Assembly (NCBI GenBank): GCA_035646815.1
Contig: DASRON010000037.1
Coordinates: 1 to 10,143 of the forward strand
Length of the DNA stretch: 10,143 nucleotides
Direction of reading: 5' to 3'
Source of the DNA: GCA-002784865 sp035646815
GTDB taxonomy: Bacteria; Patescibacteriota; Microgenomatia; Levybacterales; UBA12049
This document shows, one piece after another, positions 7,238 through 10,143 of the stretch (position 1 is the stretch's first letter; each line of letters opens with the position of its first letter). Both the position numbers and the translations under genes were made by a program. The notes beneath the pieces are model-generated. The model worked only from the letters and a program-made list of their open reading frames with translations. It made no database searches and was not told where the DNA came from.

Positions 7238-8431
7238 TTAACTTTTCTTAAATAACTTTAAGGAATTAATAATAAATAACATTAATAGTGCTATTAAAGG
7301 GCTTAAAATCGTTACGTATGATTTTATTGGAACAACAACTCCATCCCAATTTCCAAAATATAAAAAAGGTGCATACCTTAAAAGAAGTCCTAGTATTATT
7401 CCATTTGTTAAAAACATAATAAATCTATTAAGTCTTAACAATGCAATAAAAGGAAATATCCATAAGAAATACCACGGTTGAACCTCAATTTGTGTTAAAA
7501 CATAAATAAAGCCAACAATATTAAATAATAAACAGAGTTTAATAAAAAGCTCATTTGAAACAGTTTTCTTAAAGTACTTTGAAATGTAAAAAATTACAAA
7601 AGGAATTAATAGTAAAGTTGTTACCTGCTTTATAAGTGCTGAAAAAAGAATTGTTATAAATCCTGTCTGCCATTTGGTATTTATAAATAAATAAACAGCA
7701 AGGATTGCAAAAAACATCATCGAAGTATCATTGTGAGATGAAACTAAAACCTCTATTAAAATAAGTGGATTTAGAGCAAAAAAAGCTGCGTTAAATAAGC
7801 TTTTCTTAGGATTTAAAATTTTAACTATCTTTTCAATATAATAAACAGTTCCTAGAAAACAAATAGTAGTTAGCATTTTAAATAGATAAAAAGTTACTAA
7901 AAAAATATTTGAGCCAATAAAAGAAACAGGAATTGTTATAAATAGAAATGCCGGACCGTAAGGATAAGTTCTATGCGTCCAGCGCATAAATGAAAGCATT
8001 GGATCATTTGGAAAATCCAAAGCTTTATACATATATGGATTTAAATTGTAATGGGTGTAGATCTTTGCATCAAAGATATAATTAAACAAATCATAAGAAA
8101 AAGCATTATAGGAAAAAGTCAAAATTCCTGACGTTACTAAAACAATAATCCAAAACTGTCTTCTATTTATTTTATTTTTATTTATTGCTACAAGAATTAA
8201 AATATAAAAAAGAAACAGTAGGAATAAAATTAAAATATATAAGTTTGTTGACAAGGGTCTGTCAAAATAACCTACGTATTGAAAATACTTATAAACCCCT
8301 TGATAAAAAGAGTTCTGAGAAAAAGTTAGACCAAGATCTACCTGTGTAAAAGAATAAAGAAATAATCCTAAAACCGAAAGGAGATATCCTGTAAATAGAA
8401 TGTTATATTTAGTAAAAAAGTTTATTTTCAA
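7238..8431 (-). CDS. GT87-like/polyprenol-phosphate-mannose-dependent membrane glycosyltransferase
   Basis: This 397-residue protein has roughly ten membrane helices and looks like a GT-C transferase of the GT87/MptA-B type, which use polyprenyl-phosphate mannose outside the membrane. The external region contains SYDLFNYIFDAKIY (112-125; D114, D121), then NLNPY, WTHRTYPYGP (151-160), FFALNPLILIEV (217-228), SSHNDTSMM (231-239; H233, D235), ALIKQ (264-268) and PWYFLW (318-323), which are recurrent landmarks of these proteins. The start is TTG at 8431, overlapping the GT2 stop by four bases (TTGA), with AAAGGTAAG upstream as a possible ribosome-binding site. No ATG occurs nearby that would keep helix 1. 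Pairing in one unit with a polyprenyl-phosphate-sugar synthase suggests a donor-producer and user pair. The sugar is inferred, not shown. Confidence 0.8.
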   Translation of the reverse strand: MKINFFTKYNILFTGYLLSVLGLFLYSFTQVDLGLTFSQNSFYQGVYKYFQYVGYFDRPLSTNLYILILFLLFLFYILILVAINKNKINRRQFWIIVLVTSGILTFSYNAFSYDLFNYIFDAKIYTHYNLNPYMYKALDFPNDPMLSFMRWTHRTYPYGPAFLFITIPVSFIGSNIFLVTFYLFKMLTTICFLGTVYYIEKIVKILNPKKSLFNAAFFALNPLILIEVLVSSHNDTSMMFFAILAVYLFINTKWQTGFITILFSALIKQVTTLLLIPFVIFYISKYFKKTVSNELFIKLCLLFNIVGFIYVLTQIEVQPWYFLWIFPFIALLRLNRFIMFLTNGIILGLLLRYAPFLYFGNWDGVVVPIKSYVTILSPLIALLMLFIINSLKLFKKS

Positions 8432-9180
8432 TTGTACTTACCTTTTAAAGAGTTTCTTTTAATTTTTACTAAATCTAAAAGTCCGTCTATTGAGTCTTTA
8501 ACCGGATTTACTCTTCTTGTTTCTACATATAACCAGCTAACAGACACTTCTTTAATCTTATATCCCATTTTCTGAGCAAGATATAAAAGCTCAACATCAA
8601 AGCCTGCAGTGACTGAAGATCTTGATATTTTTTTAAATCCTCCATGAAGATCTTGAATTTTTGTAAATAGTTTTTCTGCTGCATTTTTATTAAAAAGCTT
8701 AAATCCACATTGTGTATCTTTTATATTCCCAACTCCTACTATTGCTGTTCTTAAAAAAATCATTCCTTTTGCCATAATAAGCCTTGTCCATGGAGCACCT
8801 TTTCTACTTGAGTTTCTGCTGCCAATAACAATGTCATATTCTTTTACAAAAGGTAAAAGACTCTCAAGTTCTTCTATTGGTGTTGCCTGATCCATATCTG
8901 TAAACATTCTATACTCTCCTTTTGCAGCAAGCATTCCTGAAGTAACAGCACCTGCCTTTCCTAAGTGCTCATTTTTAATAAGTCTAAAATTAACATTTTC
9001 TTTTACAAAATCTTCACTAAACTCCTTGCTTCCATCAGTTGAGCCATCATCAACAATAATTACTTCATAGGTATATTTTTGTTTTTTAAGAAAATGGTCA
9101 ATCTTATCTAAAACTCCCTTTCTAAGATTACCCATTTCATCATATGAAGGAATTATTATTGAAAGAAAAATATCGCTCAC
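8428..9180 (-). CDS. ALG5/DPG-like GT2, polyprenyl-phosphate glucosyltransferase
   Basis: This cytoplasmic GT-A enzyme resembles eukaryotic dolichyl-phosphate beta-glucosyltransferase and its bacterial and archaeal relatives. Counted from the GTG at 9180 it has 250 residues: FLSIIIPSYDEMGNL (5-19), donor-binding VDDGSTDGS (43-51), the DxD region TDMDQATP (94-101; D95, D97), IGSRN (119-123) and DTQCGFKLF (155-163), the last diagnostic for the polyprenyl-phosphate branch. There is no membrane anchor. An in-frame TTG at 9219 would add 13 residues, but a perfect TATAAT lies inside that extension and the added peptide precedes the first GT strand, so GTG at 9180 is the better start. The first ATG (codon 16) would remove the first strand. 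The gene heads unit A and overlaps the GT87-like gene by four bases. Glucose as substrate is inferred from subfamily resemblance. Confidence 0.87.
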   Translation of the reverse strand: MSDIFLSIIIPSYDEMGNLRKGVLDKIDHFLKKQKYTYEVIIVDDGSTDGSKEFSEDFVKENVNFRLIKNEHLGKAGAVTSGMLAAKGEYRMFTDMDQATPIEELESLLPFVKEYDIVIGSRNSSRKGAPWTRLIMAKGMIFLRTAIVGVGNIKDTQCGFKLFNKNAAEKLFTKIQDLHGGFKKISRSSVTAGFDVELLYLAQKMGYKIKEVSVSWLYVETRRVNPVKDSIDGLLDLVKIKRNSLKGKYN

Positions 9181-9215
9181 AGATAGATTATACAAGAAAA
9201 GAATACGAGGCACAA
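9181..9215 (-). promoter_or_regulatory. Sigma70-like promoter of unit A (leaderless geometry)
   Basis: On the minus strand, a perfect TATAAT (9192-9187) stands 6 bases before the GTG start at 9180, the same distance as in unit C. A weak -35, TTGTGC (9215-9210), lies 17 bases upstream. It is back to back with the tRNA promoter on the other strand, the two -35 elements being 4 bases apart. Confidence 0.65.
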
Positions 9216-9219
9216 ACAA

Positions 9220-9248
9220 TTGCTTTGAGGTAAGAATTACGGTAAAAT
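9220..9248 (+). promoter_or_regulatory. Sigma70-like promoter of tRNA-Glu
   Basis: TTGCTT (9220-9225) and TAAAAT (9243-9248) are 17 bases apart. Initiation at the usual distance would fall near 9255, only a few bases before the mature tRNA 5' end at 9258. The -35 is weak (3 of 6 consensus bases), the -10 strong (5 of 6). Confidence 0.6.
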
Positions 9249-9257
9249 AGCCATTAG

Positions 9258-9331
9258 GCCCCCGTCGTCTAGCGGTTTAGGACACTTGGTTCTCATCCAA
9301 GAGATCACCGGTTCAAATCCGGTCGGGGGTA
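9258..9331 (+). tRNA. tRNA-Glu (anticodon CTC)
   Basis: The 74-base sequence folds into a complete cloverleaf. The acceptor stem is GCCCCCG/CGGGGGT, with a terminal G-U pair and discriminator A at 9331. The D arm is GTCT/GGAC, with a final T-G pair, around a loop containing GG. The anticodon stem CTTGG/CCAAG encloses TTCTCAT, giving anticodon CTC at 9292-9294, which reads GAG (glutamate). The T arm is ACCGG/CCGGT with loop TTCAAAT. The 3' CCA is not encoded (CTC follows), so it must be added after transcription. It is much richer in G+C than its surroundings, as usual for tRNA in an AT-rich genome, and is transcribed away from the glycan locus. Confidence 0.97.
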
Positions 9332-9616
9332 CTCAATGCAAAATCATCAGTTTAAACATCAAGAATAGCTTGATATTGTGCTAAACATCTAGTTAAATTC
9401 AAAAATTTAACCTTCAGAACAATTAAGGCTAATTTCATTTGATCCTAATGGGAGTTAAACCACCACTCGAACCTAAACTCTTTGGATGTACTTTAGAGCT
9501 AAAATGGACCATGACGATGTTCAATTTAGTATTTAAATGGTCACTGATAACGCCCAAAATGATACTTTTTAATCATGTCAGGAATGTATTAATTATAAAA
9601 CACCTTTCTTCTAAAG
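9332..9616 (+). other. Stretch after tRNA-Glu with no recognisable gene, several small inverted repeats
   Basis: No reading frame here resembles a known protein on either strand; the open frame at 9439-9624 is short, has no ribosome-binding site and an unremarkable composition. What can be seen are small inverted repeats: ATCAAG/CTTGAT (9358-9374), GTTAAATT/AATTTAAC (9392-9411) and GACCAT/ATGGTC (9507-9542). None is followed by a clear T-run, so none is a convincing intrinsic terminator for the tRNA. No copy of the tRNA 3' end that would mark an integration site is seen. Confidence 0.5.
9392..9411 (+). repeat. Perfect 8-bp inverted repeat (hairpin) downstream of tRNA-Glu
   Basis: GTTAAATT and AATTTAAC are perfect reverse complements separated by the four bases CAAA. 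The stem is almost entirely A-T. The right arm can also take part in a competing imperfect stem (TTAACCTT with AAGGCTAA near 9407-9434). No T-tract follows, so a role as terminator is doubtful. Confidence 0.5.
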
Positions 9617-9626
9617 CAATTTAAAA

Positions 9627-9651
9627 TTGTTATATTAACAAACTATGTTAA
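9627..9651 (+). promoter_or_regulatory. Candidate antitoxin operator: three alternating TGTTA/TAACA half-sites
   Basis: Half-sites TGTTA (9628-9632), TAACA (9636-9640) and TGTTA (9646-9650) alternate in direction, forming two inverted repeats: TTGTTA-TAT-TAACAA and TTAACA-N5-TGTTAA. They overlap the -35 box. Ribbon-helix-helix antitoxins and their toxin complexes typically bind such arrays and repress their own operon. A separate palindrome, CAATTT-A-AAATTG, lies just upstream (9617-9629). Binding is inferred. Confidence 0.6.
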
Positions 9652-9663
9652 AAAGTGTATAAT
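9635..9663 (+). promoter_or_regulatory. Sigma70-like promoter of the toxin-antitoxin operon
   Basis: TTAACA (9635-9640, 5 of 6 consensus) and a perfect TATAAT (9658-9663) are 17 bases apart. Expected initiation near 9670 leaves a leader of about 18 bases carrying the ribosome-binding site. The -35 element is itself an operator half-site (see the neighbouring entry), which fits autorepression. Confidence 0.78.
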
Positions 9664-9674
9664 TTAAGTATAAA

Positions 9675-9681
9675 AAGGTGG
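9675..9681 (+). promoter_or_regulatory. Strong Shine-Dalgarno site of the antitoxin gene
   Basis: AAGGTGG lies 6 bases before the ATG at 9688 and fixes that start. It stands out because nearly all starts in the glycan locus have no clear Shine-Dalgarno sequence. Confidence 0.8.
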
Positions 9682-9687
9682 TAAGAT

Positions 9688-9945
9688 ATGATAAACAGTG
9701 GACAGATACAAATAAGAATAAGCATTTCTCAACAATTAGGTGATTTACTAAAATCTAAAGCAGAACGCTTAGGTGTTCCCATCACTCAATTAGTGAAACA
9801 TCTTATTATAGATGAAGTTAAAAATGAAGAATATCCTATTTTTAAAGCATCAGATGCTACAGAAAAAGCTGCAAAAGAAGCAATGAATCATCTTGATGAG
9901 GCAGTTGATATTAATAACGTTAATGAATTTTTCAATAATTTATAA
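9688..9945 (+). CDS. Type II antitoxin, ribbon-helix-helix-like
   Basis: This 85-residue protein has the layout of a small antitoxin. Residues 6-14 (QIQIRISIS) would form the short DNA-contacting beta strand. Two helices follow, LGDLLKSKAERLG (17-29) and ITQLVKHLIIDEV (32-44), as in the CopG/RelB ribbon-helix-helix fold that dimerises to bind operator DNA. From about residue 50 to the end the chain is polar and acidic (TEKAAKEAMNHLDEAVD), the kind of tail that wraps around and neutralises the toxin. The toxin gene begins two bases after its stop, the standard antitoxin-first order. A good promoter, an operator candidate overlapping the -35 box and a strong ribosome-binding site precede it. 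The fold is assigned from pattern, not from a search; the toxin partner makes the antitoxin call firm. Confidence 0.82.
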   Translation: MINSGQIQIRISISQQLGDLLKSKAERLGVPITQLVKHLIIDEVKNEEYPIFKASDATEKAAKEAMNHLDEAVDINNVNEFFNNL

Positions 9946-9947
9946 TC

Positions 9948-10143
9948 ATGCAAATCAAACTTTCTCCGGAAGTAATAAGCGACCTCAAAAGGATAAAACA
10001 AAAAAATAAAAAATTGTCAGAACGGATACAAAAACAACTATATTTATTTAGCATAAATCCCAAACATCCATCTTTACGTACCCATAAACTTAATGCCACC
10101 ATGAGTAATTTATGGAGCATCTCAATTACAATGAGTATACGGA
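9948..10143 (+). CDS. RelE/YafQ-like type II toxin, mRNA interferase family (partial)
   Basis: The gene starts with ATG at 9948, two bases after the antitoxin stop, and is cut by the right edge after 65 codons. Residues 1-35 fit the beta strand and two basic helices of the RelE/ParE fold. NPKHPSLRTHKLN (37-49) and NLWSISITMSIR (54-65) match the 'NP.hpsLr.HKL...WS.sit..yR' signature of the YafQ/RelE group of ribosome-dependent mRNA endonucleases. The catalytic C-terminal residues lie beyond the window, so neither activity nor intactness can be judged. The window's remaining residues are in frame and undamaged. The partner antitoxin is immediately upstream. A ParE-type gyrase poison is less likely because of the HKL and WSISIT motifs, but the superfamily is one and the same fold. 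Confidence 0.85.
   Translation, partial: MQIKLSPEVISDLKRIKQKNKKLSERIQKQLYLFSINPKHPSLRTHKLNATMSNLWSISITMSIR

Noticed and set aside
9358..9374. ATCAAG/CTTGAT hairpin as a terminator of tRNA-Glu
   Set aside because: The stem is only 6 bp, A-T rich, and followed by ATTGTG and not a T-run.
9445..9480. Possible decayed tRNA (GGGAGTTAAACC and CTCGAACC look T-arm-like)
   Set aside because: The stems do not pair and no anticodon or acceptor arm can be assembled on either strand.
9439..9624. Open frame of 61 codons on the plus strand downstream of tRNA-Glu
   Set aside because: No ribosome-binding site, no recognisable motif and an implausible composition. It also overlaps the antitoxin's upstream palindrome.
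9932..10120. Minus-strand open frame opposite the toxin gene
   Set aside because: The plus strand encodes a clear RelE/YafQ-like protein immediately after its antitoxin, so the antisense frame is incidental.
1..10143. CRISPR arrays, insertion sequences, or recoded UGA
   Set aside because: No regularly spaced repeats or transposase motifs are seen, and TGA ends several genes at sensible family lengths.

Overview
This AT-rich window (roughly one third G+C by eye) looks like a chromosomal segment of an ultra-small-genome bacterium of the Candidate Phyla Radiation (Patescibacteria), most likely Microgenomates-like. That is an inference from protein style: a dense run of lipid-linked-sugar glycosyltransferases, 6-pyruvoyl-tetrahydropterin-synthase-related membrane proteins and a YfhO-type relic, genes overlapping by a few bases, and few Shine-Dalgarno sites. 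TGA is used as a normal stop (ends of the genes at 1674, 5671 and 8428), so the genetic code is standard (table 11), not the UGA=Gly code of Gracilibacteria/Absconditabacteria.

Positions 1-9180 hold a minus-strand surface-glycan locus. Read 5'->3' on that strand, it falls into three transcription units, each headed by a near-consensus sigma70 promoter. Unit A (9180->7238): a dolichyl-phosphate glucosyltransferase-like GT2 and a GT87-like multi-pass mannosyltransferase. Unit B (7197->3913): a GT39/PMT-like glycosyltransferase, a 71-residue relic of a YfhO-type protein, and a 520-residue PTPS-related membrane protein. Unit C (3870->1): a 496-residue paralogue of that protein, a DPM1-like GT2, a Wzx-type flippase, and the start of a WaaE-like GT2 that runs off the left edge. 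Genes within units overlap by 1-17 bases, so translation is probably coupled.

The genes make sense together. The two cytoplasmic GT2 enzymes would load sugars onto polyprenyl phosphate. The GT-C integral membrane enzymes would use those lipid-linked sugars on the outer face of the membrane. The flippase would export a lipid-linked oligosaccharide. No nucleotide-sugar synthesis, initiating transferase or polymerase is in the window, so the final glycan cannot be named.

Positions 9220-10143 run the other way: a promoter and tRNA-Glu(CTC), about 300 bases with no recognisable gene, then a type II toxin-antitoxin pair (ribbon-helix-helix-like antitoxin; RelE/YafQ-like toxin cut by the right edge) with its own promoter, a three-half-site operator candidate and a strong Shine-Dalgarno sequence.

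The most notable observations are: (1) the 71-residue gene looks like a YfhO-family protein collapsed in frame to its two ends plus one motif; (2) one of the two PTPS-related paralogues has lost its external beta domain of about 70 residues in frame; (3) all three promoters of the glycan locus put -10 boxes only 6-8 bases from the start codon, predicting leaderless mRNAs, which also corrects one start codon; (4) two of those promoters share an identical 10-mer.
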